A stretch of 34,670 bases of DNA, taken from positions 1 to 34,670 of the forward strand of contig CAMHDT010000007.1 of the NCBI GenBank assembly GCA_946183985.1, written 5' to 3'. Below the pieces are notes generated by a model. It was not told the DNA's origin and searched no databases. It saw only the letters and a list, made by a program, of their open reading frames with translations. Every line of letters begins with the position of its first letter. Position 1 is the stretch's first letter. This document shows, piece by piece, positions 1-8,439 of this stretch. A program made the translations under genes and the position numbers. Source of the stretch: an uncultured Prevotella sp. (GTDB lineage Bacteria > Bacteroidota > Bacteroidia > Bacteroidales > Bacteroidaceae).

Positions 1-18
1 AATGCATAATTACATCTG

Positions 19-26
19 CAAAAGTA
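19..26 (-). promoter_or_regulatory. Bacteroidetes-type promoter reading left out of the window
   Basis: The minus strand reads TACTTTTG, a TAnnTTTG -7 box. A TTTG -33 element (CAAA at 47-50 on the plus strand) lies 20 nt upstream. It points off the left edge, so a divergent gene probably lies just outside the window. Confidence 0.55.
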
Positions 27-57
27 CGATTTTTTTTGCAATCTCACAAATTTTTGC

Positions 58-65
58 TACCTTTG
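58..65 (+). promoter_or_regulatory. Upstream promoter of the flippase block
   Basis: TACCTTTG matches the -7 consensus, with TTTTG ending at 38 and a 19-nt spacer. It is the first of two tandem boxes before the flippase gene. Confidence 0.55.
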
Positions 66-132
66 TCTTTCAGACTTAGGTACTCTCACTCGGAAAATCC
101 AAGATTCTCTTGGTTTTTCGCTCGCTTATTCG

Positions 133-140
133 TACCTTTG
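133..140 (+). promoter_or_regulatory. Proximal promoter of the flippase block
   Basis: TACCTTTG lies 19 nt before the chosen ATG, with TTG at 110-112 and a 20-nt spacer. The leader would be only about a dozen nucleotides long. Confidence 0.6.
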
Positions 141-159
141 CGCGAAATATGATGCAACA

Positions 160-1692
160 ATGAGCGGAAGAGTGAGGAAAAGTATGTTGAATGCGGAAGT
201 AAACATCCTGTTTTATTTCCTGACGCTCGTGTTGGCGTTTTTCTCAAGGAAGATTTTCCTCGACTGCCTGGGCACAGAGTTCATCGGCCTTACCGGCACG
301 CTGGGCAACATCCTGGGCTACCTGAACCTCACGGAACTGGGCATCACGGCCAGCATCGGATACTTCCTGTTCAAGCCCCTGCAGCAGGACAACCGCCAGC
401 AGGTGCAGGAGATTCTGTCGCTTCTGGGCTATCTGTACAACTGGATTGGCGCCATCATCCTTGCGGGTGCCGTGGTGGTCAGTCTGTTTTTCCCGCTCAT
501 CTTCAGCGAGTCCGACCTGAACCTGAGTATCATCTATTTTGCCTTCTATTCGTTTCTCGGGTCATCGCTCATCGGCTATTTCATCAACTACCGGCAAATC
601 CTGCTCACGGCCGACCAGAAGAACTATCTGGCTGCCATATACCTGCAGTCGGCCAATCTGGTAAAGACGGCCCTCCAGATCTATCTGGCCTACACCTACC
701 GCAACCTCTATGTATGGGTGGGCGTAGAGTTTCTGTTTGGCATCATCGGCTGCATCCTGCTCAACTGGAAGATTAACAGGGAATATCCCTGGCTGCACGT
801 CAACAAGCGCCAGGGCAGGCTGCTGCTCAGGAAATATCCCGAGGTCATGGCCAAGACCAAGCAGGTGTTTATCCACAAGATAAAGGACTTTGTGCTGGTG
901 AAGAGCGACGAACTCTTTATCTTCCTCTTCGTATCGCTGAAGATGGTGGCTTTCTACGGCAACTACATGATGATCATCTCAAAGGTCATCTCGCTCTTTT
1001 CCGCCGTTACGGGCAGCGTAGGGGCCAGCGTGGGCAACCTGGTGGCGGAAGGCAACAAGCCGAACATGCTGAAGGTGTTTTGGGAGATGACCACCATCCA
1101 CCACACCATTGCGGCCACGCTGAGTTTCTCGCTCTATATGTTCATTGAGCCGTTCATAGCCCATTGGCTTGGTGCGGAGTATATCATGGACCACCGCATC
1201 CTCATCCTGCTTATCGTATATATTTACATCACCAACTCGCGCAACAGCGTTGACAGTTTCAACTATGCCCACGGCCTTTATGCCGACGTGTGGTCGGCCT
1301 GGGCAGAACTCATCATCAACGTGTCGGTCACCATCGTCTGCGGCCTGATGTGGGGCATCATCGGCATTCTGCTAGGCAAGATTGTCAGCCTGCTGGCCAT
1401 CGTGGTGCTGTGGAAGCCCTACTACCTGTTCAGCGCCGGTTTCAAGGAGCCCGTAGCAGCCTATTGGAAGAACGTGCTGCGCAACTATGCCGTCTCGGCC
1501 TTGGCCATCGGAGCCTCCATCTATGTCATGACCTTTATCCATATCGACCCCTATGAGAGCCTGCTGGCATGGGTGGCCTACGCCGCCGTGGGCATGGCCG
1601 TGTTCCTGGGCATCGACCTGGGGGCCACTATGCTCTTTGCCAAAGGAGCCAAGGACAGCGTGAAACGAATCAACATCTTCAGAAAATCATGA
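160..1692 (+). CDS. Polysaccharide flippase (Wzx-like, MOP superfamily)
   Basis: This 510-residue protein is almost wholly hydrophobic, with about 12 predicted membrane segments, and has the length and composition of O-antigen/capsule flippases. Family knowledge: such proteins move lipid-linked oligosaccharide across the inner membrane. The N-terminal region contains a short basic stretch (SGRVRKS) followed by the first helix and an FFSRKIFLD segment. The ATG at 160 is chosen because an earlier ATG at 152 is followed at once by a stop; the ATG at 181 is a less likely alternative. The stop overlaps the next gene by ATGA, which indicates translational coupling. It opens a four-gene plus-strand block of flippase, GT2, LtaS-like transferase and acyltransferase. 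The sugar substrate cannot be read from the sequence. Confidence 0.87.
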   Translation: MSGRVRKSMLNAEVNILFYFLTLVLAFFSRKIFLDCLGTEFIGLTGTLGNILGYLNLTELGITASIGYFLFKPLQQDNRQQVQEILSLLGYLYNWIGAIILAGAVVVSLFFPLIFSESDLNLSIIYFAFYSFLGSSLIGYFINYRQILLTADQKNYLAAIYLQSANLVKTALQIYLAYTYRNLYVWVGVEFLFGIIGCILLNWKINREYPWLHVNKRQGRLLLRKYPEVMAKTKQVFIHKIKDFVLVKSDELFIFLFVSLKMVAFYGNYMMIISKVISLFSAVTGSVGASVGNLVAEGNKPNMLKVFWEMTTIHHTIAATLSFSLYMFIEPFIAHWLGAEYIMDHRILILLIVYIYITNSRNSVDSFNYAHGLYADVWSAWAELIINVSVTIVCGLMWGIIGILLGKIVSLLAIVVLWKPYYLFSAGFKEPVAAYWKNVLRNYAVSALAIGASIYVMTFIHIDPYESLLAWVAYAAVGMAVFLGIDLGATMLFAKGAKDSVKRINIFRKS

Positions 1693-2492
1693 AATATTCC
1701 ATCATCACCGTCAACTATAACAACCGCGATGGGCTGCGGCGCACCATCGAGAGCGTCATCCAGCAGTCGTACCGCGACTTCGAGTTCATCGTCATCGACG
1801 GCGGCTCTACCGACGGAAGTGCCGATGTGCTCCAGCAGTACAGCGACCATCTGGCCTACTGGGTGTCGGAAAAAGACAATGGCATATACAACGGTATGAA
1901 CAAAGGAATTGCACATGCCACGGGCGACTATCTGAACTTCATGAACTCGGGCGACTGCTTCTATGACTGCGATGTGCTGCAGAAGGTGGCAGCCCATGCT
2001 TCTGATGCCGACATGATTGTGGGGCGCGACTATCACTACAGCGAAGCACAGCACAAGGGGCATGCCTCGGTGCAGCCGCCACGGGTGTCGATGATGCATT
2101 TCTTCATTGCCACGCTCGACCATCAGAGCAGTTTCATCAAGCGTGAACTGTTTCAGGGCTCTCCCTACCGCGAAGACTACCGGCTGGTGAGCGACTGGAT
2201 ATTCTTTACAGAGAAGATTGTGGCGGAAGGCAAGCAGGTTCAGTTCATACCCGACATTGTGTGCCGGCGCGAGGAGGGCGGACTCTCTGAACAGCAGCAA
2301 GCGCGCAACCGCGAAGAGATCAACCGGTGGTTGCACCAGTATCTGCCACAGGGCGTCTACGACGACTATGCCACCCTGGCCAAACTCGACAAGACGAGCG
2401 TCTACCGGCTGTTCAGCATCTGCGATGACGACAAGGCCCGCCATTGGCTCACCTATTGCATCAAGGTTATCACTAAACTCTGCGGCAAATGA
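1689..2492 (+). CDS. Glycosyltransferase family 2
   Basis: The product is 267 residues with a GT-A fold. The N-terminus YSIITVNYNN is the nucleotide-binding first strand, VIDGGSTDGS is the usual GT2 acidic loop, and NSGDCFYD occupies the DxD-like metal/nucleotide position. A DNGIYNGMNKGI stretch is typical of small GT2 enzymes of polysaccharide loci. The ORF track opens this frame at 1569, but the ATG at 1689 overlaps the flippase stop and begins exactly at the conserved fold, so that start is used. There is no membrane segment, so it is likely cytoplasmic or peripheral. It should add one sugar to the lipid-linked repeat unit; donor and acceptor are unknown. The stop overlaps the next gene by ATGA. 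Confidence 0.88.
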   Translation: MKYSIITVNYNNRDGLRRTIESVIQQSYRDFEFIVIDGGSTDGSADVLQQYSDHLAYWVSEKDNGIYNGMNKGIAHATGDYLNFMNSGDCFYDCDVLQKVAAHASDADMIVGRDYHYSEAQHKGHASVQPPRVSMMHFFIATLDHQSSFIKRELFQGSPYREDYRLVSDWIFFTEKIVAEGKQVQFIPDIVCRREEGGLSEQQQARNREEINRWLHQYLPQGVYDDYATLAKLDKTSVYRLFSICDDDKARHWLTYCIKVITKLCGK

Positions 2493-4231
2493 ACAATCCA
2501 CTCAAGAACAGGACGAAGACGGCAGGCCTCTATGCAGCATCGGCCGTCAACCTGCTCATCATGCACTACTACATCCTGCTGACCTGCCGACTGGAGAACT
2601 ACACCGATGCCCTGCTGTGGATGGACAACCTGCTGGGCGTCGTCGTTGATGTGACCTGTATCCTCGCCGTTGCCCTACTGCTCACATGGGGCCGCCTGCG
2701 CCCCAGCCTTCTCATCACGGCCATTATGACCATGCTATGGGCCTACAGCAACGTTCTCTATTCCCGCTTTTTCCATCATTACATCCCTTTGTCGGCCATG
2801 AGCCAGACTGGCGTGCTCATCGACGGTTTCATGCTCAGCAACATCTATGAGGGCATGAAATGGTACGACCTCATCATCGTCCTGCAGTCGGCCATGATAG
2901 GCTGGCTCTTCGCAGGTGCAAAGAAAGAGGATGGCTTCAGGAAGCGTCACCTGCTGCTCACCTGGCCCGTGCTGCTCATGGTGGCAGACCTCGGTCTGCA
3001 TGTTCTATTCTGCGCTGTCACACCTGGCATGGCCTCGCCATCCTACTTCAAGCGTCGCATCATCACGCGCCACTTCGGGCTGCTCCACAGTTCGGCCGAG
3101 CCCAACTGGTCGACCTTCCACAGAGGCACCGTTCGACAACTGCTCATCCCCGCCCTTCACGATGCGTTTCTCAAGGCTGAACTCACCGCAGAACAGCGGG
3201 CTGCCATCAAGGCCGAATACAGCAACCATGAGGAAAGAGTATCGGGAGCACGGCCAAAGGTGACCGACAAGAACATCATCTTCATCATTGTGGAGTCCTA
3301 TCTCTCAGCCACCTCCGACCTGAAGGTCGACGGGCAAGAGGTGACGCCGTTCCTCAACGCACTCAAGCAAGACAGCAATGTATACTTCAACCCCCACCTC
3401 ACGCCCAACATCTCCATTGGTGAATCCAGCGACGGCCAGTTTCTCTACATGGCCGGCATGCTGCCCCTGCGGTCGGAGGTGACGGTGACAAAAGCCAAGC
3501 ATGCCGAACTGCCAGGGCTGCCCAAGATATTGAAGAAGGAAGGCATCATCAGCGAGGCCCAGATGATCATCCCTACCCTGCCGTCCATGTGGGAGCAGGA
3601 GGCCATGTGCCAGCGCTACGGCTTTGACCATCTCTATTCCAGCGCCGACTACGAAGGTGGAAAATACTGGTATCTCTCCGACCGCCAGATATTTGAATAT
3701 GCCCTGAAGGAACATGCCGCGGCAGCAGCGCCTTTCCTCTCGGTCATACTCACCATGACCATGCACCAGCCCTACAACGAGCCCATGGATACGACATTTA
3801 TCATAACCGAACCTTCACTCAAAGAAAAATATCGCAACTATCTGAGTACCAGCCACTATACAGACAGACAAATTCAATGGTATTTTGAGCAGTTGAAGCA
3901 ACAGGGACTCTACGACAACAGCATCATCGTCATCGTGGCCGACCATCATGCCCATGCCAGTCTGTTCGACATGGCCGATGATGACATCTCCACCGACATA
4001 CCGCTTTATATCGTCAATGCCCCCATCGACCGCAACAAGGCCTGGCAGGGGCGCTGTCAGCAAATGGATGTCTACACCACGCTGCTCGACCTGCTGGGCT
4101 GTCAGTCAGCATGGAAAGGCCTGGGGCACACGCTCCTCACCACCGACTACCACGACTCCCTGCGCCCTGAACTGTGGACTTTGTCGGAGCAGATTGTAAC
4201 AGGCAATTATTTCAAGACACCAGAGCCATGA
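2489..4231 (+). CDS. LtaS/sulfatase-fold membrane transferase (phosphoglycerol or phosphoethanolamine transferase-like)
   Basis: This 580-residue protein has an N-terminal membrane domain (about 20-180) and a C-terminal alkaline-phosphatase/sulfatase-fold domain (about 260-570) outside the inner membrane. Metal and catalytic positions of the LTA synthase family are visible: the Glu of IIVESY (E269), the nucleophile region GESSDGQF (about S313), the His of TMTMHQPY, and the Asp-His of VADHHAH. Family knowledge: relatives move phosphoglycerol or phosphoethanolamine from phospholipid to glycans. Lying between a GT2 and an acyltransferase gene, it probably decorates the polysaccharide made here. 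The nucleophile position appears to be Ser rather than the Thr of LtaS. It overlaps both neighbours by ATGA. A true sulfatase is unlikely because no C/SxPxR signature was seen. Confidence 0.8.
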   Translation: MNNPLKNRTKTAGLYAASAVNLLIMHYYILLTCRLENYTDALLWMDNLLGVVVDVTCILAVALLLTWGRLRPSLLITAIMTMLWAYSNVLYSRFFHHYIPLSAMSQTGVLIDGFMLSNIYEGMKWYDLIIVLQSAMIGWLFAGAKKEDGFRKRHLLLTWPVLLMVADLGLHVLFCAVTPGMASPSYFKRRIITRHFGLLHSSAEPNWSTFHRGTVRQLLIPALHDAFLKAELTAEQRAAIKAEYSNHEERVSGARPKVTDKNIIFIIVESYLSATSDLKVDGQEVTPFLNALKQDSNVYFNPHLTPNISIGESSDGQFLYMAGMLPLRSEVTVTKAKHAELPGLPKILKKEGIISEAQMIIPTLPSMWEQEAMCQRYGFDHLYSSADYEGGKYWYLSDRQIFEYALKEHAAAAAPFLSVILTMTMHQPYNEPMDTTFIITEPSLKEKYRNYLSTSHYTDRQIQWYFEQLKQQGLYDNSIIVIVADHHAHASLFDMADDDISTDIPLYIVNAPIDRNKAWQGRCQQMDVYTTLLDLLGCQSAWKGLGHTLLTTDYHDSLRPELWTLSEQIVTGNYFKTPEP

Positions 4232-5271
4232 GCAACTCCGCAAAGAAACGGTTAGACTATCTCGATGTAAGCAAGGTGTTGGCTATCTATCTGGTCACCT
4301 TTGCCCACTGTGCCCAGGTGCTATGCGGCGAGAAGTTCCCCACCCTGCTCGTGAGCAAAGACTCGTTTATCTCAGTCAACATGGCAATCTTCATGATTGC
4401 CAGCGGTTTCGTGATGAACCTTGACAAGATGAAAGCCACACCCCTGAAAGACTATATCCTACAAAAGGCATTCCGCCTGCTGCTGCCCATGACGACCTGG
4501 TATGCGGTGATGTGTGTGGTGACACGCTCCGTTCCTAATGCTCCCACCTACTGGTCGCTCTACTGGTATCTCGGCGCCATGTTCGTCTGCTTGTCGCTCA
4601 TCAAGTTGCTCACCACCGTCACGAGCAGCACGTTTTTGGTGTGCGTGCTGTCTGTCCTTATCCTGACACTAATGCCCATGATATCGTTTGAGCGCAGTTG
4701 CTACATGATGCCATTCCTGTGGGTAGGCTACGGCCTTCGGCATATCATAGACAGGATTAATATCTTCCCCATTGTCTTCCTGCTGATAATCTATGCCGTG
4801 CTCTATTACTTCTGGGACATTAACTACTCTATCTATGTCAGCCCATTCCACATCTGGAATGCCGACGCACACGCCATTCTGGCCTTGCTCTTCCGCTTTG
4901 CCATAGGCACCATAGGAGGCGTGGGCATCATCTGCCTGCTACGCATGCTCATCAGTCATCGGGCGTTCGCATGGCTGAAGTCCGTTGCCAAGTACGGGCC
5001 TTACACGCTGGGGTTCTACACCATGTCGTTCGTACTCAATGCCATACTGGTCAGAGTGCTCTGGCACACCAACTGGTTCATTTCCAAACCTGGCTGGCTC
5101 GACTTGGCATCGCTGGTTGTAACGACGCTGATGATGATTCTGATGTACTGGATACAGAAAATGCTGGAAAAGAACAAAATCAGCGGGGCCCTTTTCCTCG
5201 GCCTTTTCCAGGCAGATAGCGTCCCAACAAAAGAGGGAAGAAACGCTCGCAGAGACGGACAAGGGGAATGA
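4228..5271 (+). CDS. Acyltransferase 3 family membrane protein
   Basis: The product is 347 residues with about ten hydrophobic segments. The N-terminus YLDVSKVLAIYLVTFAHC contains the conserved His (H27) at the end of the first helix, and IFMIASGFVM matches the next conserved helix; both are typical of OafA/YrhL-like O-acyltransferases. Family knowledge: these acylate cell-envelope sugars. The ATG at 4228 overlaps the preceding stop (ATGA), so the longer ORF from 4174 is rejected. The last roughly 30 residues are hydrophilic, and their DNA overlaps the 3' end of a second acyltransferase gene on the other strand by 92 bp. It likely O-acetylates the polysaccharide made by this block. Confidence 0.85.
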   Translation: MSNSAKKRLDYLDVSKVLAIYLVTFAHCAQVLCGEKFPTLLVSKDSFISVNMAIFMIASGFVMNLDKMKATPLKDYILQKAFRLLLPMTTWYAVMCVVTRSVPNAPTYWSLYWYLGAMFVCLSLIKLLTTVTSSTFLVCVLSVLILTLMPMISFERSCYMMPFLWVGYGLRHIIDRINIFPIVFLLIIYAVLYYFWDINYSIYVSPFHIWNADAHAILALLFRFAIGTIGGVGIICLLRMLISHRAFAWLKSVAKYGPYTLGFYTMSFVLNAILVRVLWHTNWFISKPGWLDLASLVVTTLMMILMYWIQKMLEKNKISGALFLGLFQADSVPTKEGRNARRDGQGE

Positions 5272-6181
5272 ACAGGAGCATGATGAGCACCGAAGCCACT
5301 AGATCCTCAATCCACAGGCGGTCGGGCAACGCCGTGAGACGACGCACCACGATGATGTGCAAGCCAATGATGAGCATGGTGCCGTTGGCAAGTATAGCCA
5401 TCATGCTGCGCCAGGGCAGACGGCTGAGCCAGAGCGAAACAACATAGAGCATCAGCGTGCCCGCCATGCCGCCTAAGATGAAGAGCGCATAATTGCGGCC
5501 TATGCCATTCAGATACATCCACACATAGCCATTATAGTGGGCGCAGAGTGCCACGCCTGCCACGCCCGCCGCCAACAGCAATACCTCGACACAATAGTTA
5601 TGCAGGCTGCAAAACGCCTCTTTCAGCGGTTTCAGGAACACGCCTATGAGGAAGAACGGCATGCATACCAGCACGTTGACATTGGCATTGCTCACCTCAA
5701 AGCCTATGCAATGAAGGTAGATGGCACCCGCCGAAAGCGCCGCAAACATCACGGCATAGGCCCATCGGCGCTCAGGCAGCATCTGCATGATGATTCTGAT
5801 AACGATGAGCGTGTAGAAATACCAGCACGGCCCCATGCACCAGCGGTGGCCCAGCAGCAGCCATTCGAAGAACCACGGCCACGAAATGTCGTAGGTGCCG
5901 CCAGACAGCCAGGCACGTCCCCAGGCTTCCAAGTGCATCATCACGCTCATGATGACCGTTGGCACCAGCAGTTGCCAGAAACACCGCTTCAGGCAAACAG
6001 CCCACGAGGGCGCCTTCTTATACAGAAAACCCGAGATGACGCAGAACACCTGCACGTTGAACACAAAGACATAGACGTCGCCTTCTGAGAAGAAATGTCC
6101 CCAGACCACTGCCAGCGCAGCCCATACCTTCATCCAGTCGACCCAGATGAGCCGTGTAGTCGCCGTCTCTGCCATCGTCAT
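5180..6181 (-). CDS. Acyltransferase 3 family membrane protein, second copy
   Basis: The product is 333 residues when started at the ATG ending at 6181. LIWVDWMKVWAALAVVWGHFF carries the conserved family His (H29), and VFCVISGFLYKK matches the second helix. The ORF track extends to 6304, but the TATCTTTG promoter box at 6197-6204 lies inside that extension, which supports the shorter form; ATG at 6175 is also possible. It has about ten membrane segments. It stands alone on the minus strand and ends within the 3' end of the plus-strand acyltransferase gene. The opposite orientation and distinct sequence suggest separate acquisition rather than recent duplication. The predicted role is acylation of a glycan or its precursor. 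Confidence 0.84.
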   Translation of the reverse strand: MTMAETATTRLIWVDWMKVWAALAVVWGHFFSEGDVYVFVFNVQVFCVISGFLYKKAPSWAVCLKRCFWQLLVPTVIMSVMMHLEAWGRAWLSGGTYDISWPWFFEWLLLGHRWCMGPCWYFYTLIVIRIIMQMLPERRWAYAVMFAALSAGAIYLHCIGFEVSNANVNVLVCMPFFLIGVFLKPLKEAFCSLHNYCVEVLLLAAGVAGVALCAHYNGYVWMYLNGIGRNYALFILGGMAGTLMLYVVSLWLSRLPWRSMMAILANGTMLIIGLHIIVVRRLTALPDRLWIEDLVASVLIMLLFIPLVRLCERFFPLLLGRYLPGKGRGKGPR

Positions 6182-6196
6182 CACACTATTTTTCTG

Positions 6197-6204
6197 CAAA
6201 GATA
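6197..6204 (-). promoter_or_regulatory. Promoter of the minus-strand acyltransferase
   Basis: The minus strand reads TATCTTTG with TTTTG (CAAAA at 6224-6228) 19 nt upstream. The start codon follows within about 16 nt, so the leader is very short and the start choice is constrained. Confidence 0.6.
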
Positions 6205-6360
6205 AGTATTTTTCGTTACACCACAAAATTTTATCTACAATTGTTTCCCCAGTGGAAACAGTATTTCGTTTTAACTCATGCATGGCTTCAAGAGGCGCCC
6301 CCATGCGTTAAATAATATCAAAAAGAGAGGATGCCATCATCATATTACAATTATAATGAG

Positions 6361-6368
6361 TAAATTTG
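6361..6368 (+). promoter_or_regulatory. Promoter of the GT11-like gene
   Basis: TAAATTTG fits the -7 box; no good -33 element is visible. The TTG that the ORF track uses as a start at 6366 falls inside this box, so translation must begin later, at 6387. Confidence 0.45.
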
Positions 6369-6386
6369 CAAGAAACAAAGAGAGGA

Positions 6387-7226
6387 ATGAGAATCATTTG
6401 CGATGCACCAGGACAAACCTGCAACCGCCTGTGGACCTATGTGGCCAGCGTGGCGCAATGCATTGCTGAGCACAGGCGCATGGTGATTATCTTCTACGAC
6501 TGGACCATCGAAGACTTCCCCCACCTGCTGCATTGCCCTTTCATCTATTTCCCACTATGGCACAAGTGGTACCTGGAACGAGGCAACGGCTGGAACAACT
6601 ACAAGGGCCTGACATGGAAGGTGACACACAACAAGACATGGGACGGAATCTTCAAATTCATGGGTTGCACCAAAGGCTGGCAGACACGCACCGACACGCG
6701 CTACCTGCAGCAGACGATGCCCGAGTTGAAGCGCATCTTCCGGCCCAAGGATGCGATTATGCAGAAGGCAGAAAGCACGATAGTCCACCTGCGCCAAAAG
6801 GCCGACATGGTGGTGGGGGTACACATACGCCGCGGCGACTATGCCACCTGGAACGACGGGCGTTTCTACTATGAACTGGAAGACTATCGCCAGTTTATGC
6901 TCCGCGTGCAGCAACTATACAGCGACCGCCGCGTGGCCTTCTTCATCAGCAGTAACGAGGACTTCCACTGCGAAGAGGTGTTTCAGGGATGCACCTGCCA
7001 ACGCTTCGGGCAGGAGCCGTCGGGGGCCATCCTCGACCTTTACACGCTCTCGCTGTGCGACCGCATCGTGGGGCCCGTGAGCAGTTTTTCACGCTGGGCA
7101 TCGTTCATTGGCGAGGTGCCGCTCTGCTTCCTGGAAGAGAAAGACCAGCAGTTTGAAGACAACAGTTTCTCGAAAATTGTGGACTTCTTCCACTTTGAAA
7201 ATGGCAAGGAGATCTACGATTGGTAA
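6387..7226 (+). CDS. Fucosyltransferase-like protein (GT11-type HxRRGDY motif)
   Basis: The product is 279 residues. HIRRGDY (146-152) is the GDP-fucose-binding signature of alpha-1,2-fucosyltransferases, also seen in related fucosyltransferase families. A C-terminal segment ending in SSFSRWASFIGEVP resembles the conserved Ser-rich end of the donor site. The N-terminus, APGQTCNRLW, differs from the usual GGLGNQ-type start of GT11, so this is a divergent member and fucose specificity is inference. The ATG at 6387 is chosen because the upstream TTG lies in the promoter. It starts a plus-strand block with a GT4 and a GtrA-like gene. No membrane segment is seen, so it is probably cytoplasmic. Confidence 0.66.
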   Translation: MRIICDAPGQTCNRLWTYVASVAQCIAEHRRMVIIFYDWTIEDFPHLLHCPFIYFPLWHKWYLERGNGWNNYKGLTWKVTHNKTWDGIFKFMGCTKGWQTRTDTRYLQQTMPELKRIFRPKDAIMQKAESTIVHLRQKADMVVGVHIRRGDYATWNDGRFYYELEDYRQFMLRVQQLYSDRRVAFFISSNEDFHCEEVFQGCTCQRFGQEPSGAILDLYTLSLCDRIVGPVSSFSRWASFIGEVPLCFLEEKDQQFEDNSFSKIVDFFHFENGKEIYDW

Positions 7227-7269
7227 GGGACGCTTCGTTAGTGAATATAAAATCATAAAGCACTAAGCA

Positions 7270-8439
7270 TTGAAAAAGATTGCGATACTGACATCGGGCA
7301 TTCTGCCAGTACCTGCCGTTCAGGGCGGAGCGGTAGAGAACCTTGTAGACTACTATCTGGCCTACAATGAGCAGCATCGGCTGTACGACATCACCGTCTA
7401 CAGCGTGTGGCATCCCGATGTGGAAAAGCATCCCGCACGCCAGTCGGCCGTCAACCATTATTATTATATAAAGACAGAGACGCTATGGGCAAAGATAAAG
7501 AAGAAAACACACCAACTGACCCATGGGCAGGAATACTACCACTATACCATAGAATACTTCCTTGAGCAGGCCATGAAGCACATCGGCCGGCAGCACTATG
7601 ACCTCATTATCCTGGAGAACCGCCCTGGCTTTGCGCTGAGCGTGCGGAAAAAGACCAGTGCCAGGTTAGTTTATCACCTGCACAACGACCACCTCAACAG
7701 CACTACCCCACAGGCCAACGACATCTACGAGGCGGCTACGGGCATCATCACCGTGTCCGACTATATTTCCAGCCGAGTACGTTCCATCTGCCCCAACGAC
7801 CGCAAATGCCACACGGTGCACAACGGCATTGACCTGCAACTGTTTCAAAAAGCAGCAGAATGCAATGATGCCAGCGGGATGACGCTGGTATATACGGGGA
7901 GAATCATCAGGGAAAAGGGCATCGGCGAACTCATCGACGCCATGCTGTTGCTCAAAGACTATCCAGAGATAAGCCTTATGGTGATAGGCGGCTCATTCTA
8001 TGCCAACAGCAACGATGCCGACGACTTCATTGAAGAACTGCGACAGAAGGCAGAACCCATCAGAAACAGGATACGCTTCACGGGCTTCGTGCCTTATGTC
8101 AAGGTGCCTGGACTTCTTGCCATGGCCGATGTAGCCGTGCTGCCCTCCACATGGGACGAGCCTTTCGGGCTCACTGTGACCGAGGCGCTGGCCGCGGGCC
8201 TGCCCATCATCACCACGCGCAAGGGCGGCATTCCCGAGATTGTGACAGATCAGAATGCCATTCTGCTCAATGCCGACGAGCATCTTCCTGAGAGTCTGGC
8301 CAACGCTATCCTATACCTCTATCAACATAAAGAGAAACGCGATTCGCTCGCAGCAGCCAGTAGCCAGCAGGCTGCACGCTTCAGTAAAGAGGTCTATGCC
8401 CAGAACTTCTTCCAATGCATCATGAATTATGAATTATAA
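7270..8439 (+). CDS. Glycosyltransferase family 4 with TTG start
   Basis: The product is 389 residues with a GT-B fold. The N-terminal domain begins KIAILTSG and contains GGAVENLV, the acceptor-side glycine loop. The C-terminal donor domain has LVYTGRIIREKGI and the EPFGLTVTE motif, the E-x7-E signature that contacts the nucleotide sugar. Translation must start at TTG (7270-7272): an in-frame TAA lies two codons upstream and the next ATG is deep in the protein. The gene lies 43 nt after the GT11-like gene and overlaps the GtrA-like gene by 11 nt. The final codons are formed by a simple AATTATGAATTAT-type sequence that also forms the start of the next gene. Sugar specificity is unknown. Confidence 0.86.
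   Translation: MKKIAILTSGILPVPAVQGGAVENLVDYYLAYNEQHRLYDITVYSVWHPDVEKHPARQSAVNHYYYIKTETLWAKIKKKTHQLTHGQEYYHYTIEYFLEQAMKHIGRQHYDLIILENRPGFALSVRKKTSARLVYHLHNDHLNSTTPQANDIYEAATGIITVSDYISSRVRSICPNDRKCHTVHNGIDLQLFQKAAECNDASGMTLVYTGRIIREKGIGELIDAMLLLKDYPEISLMVIGGSFYANSNDADDFIEELRQKAEPIRNRIRFTGFVPYVKVPGLLAMADVAVLPSTWDEPFGLTVTEALAAGLPIITTRKGGIPEIVTDQNAILLNADEHLPESLANAILYLYQHKEKRDSLAAASSQQAARFSKEVYAQNFFQCIMNYEL

Noticed and set aside
1578-2501. 307-codon minus-strand ORF opposite the first GT2
   Set aside because: Shadow of the GT2 and flippase genes with no motif, promoter or start signal.
6242-6260. TGTTTCC/GGAAACA inverted repeat between divergent genes
   Set aside because: Seven pairs and a 5-nt loop with no T-run; could be chance or a weak operator, not enough to call.
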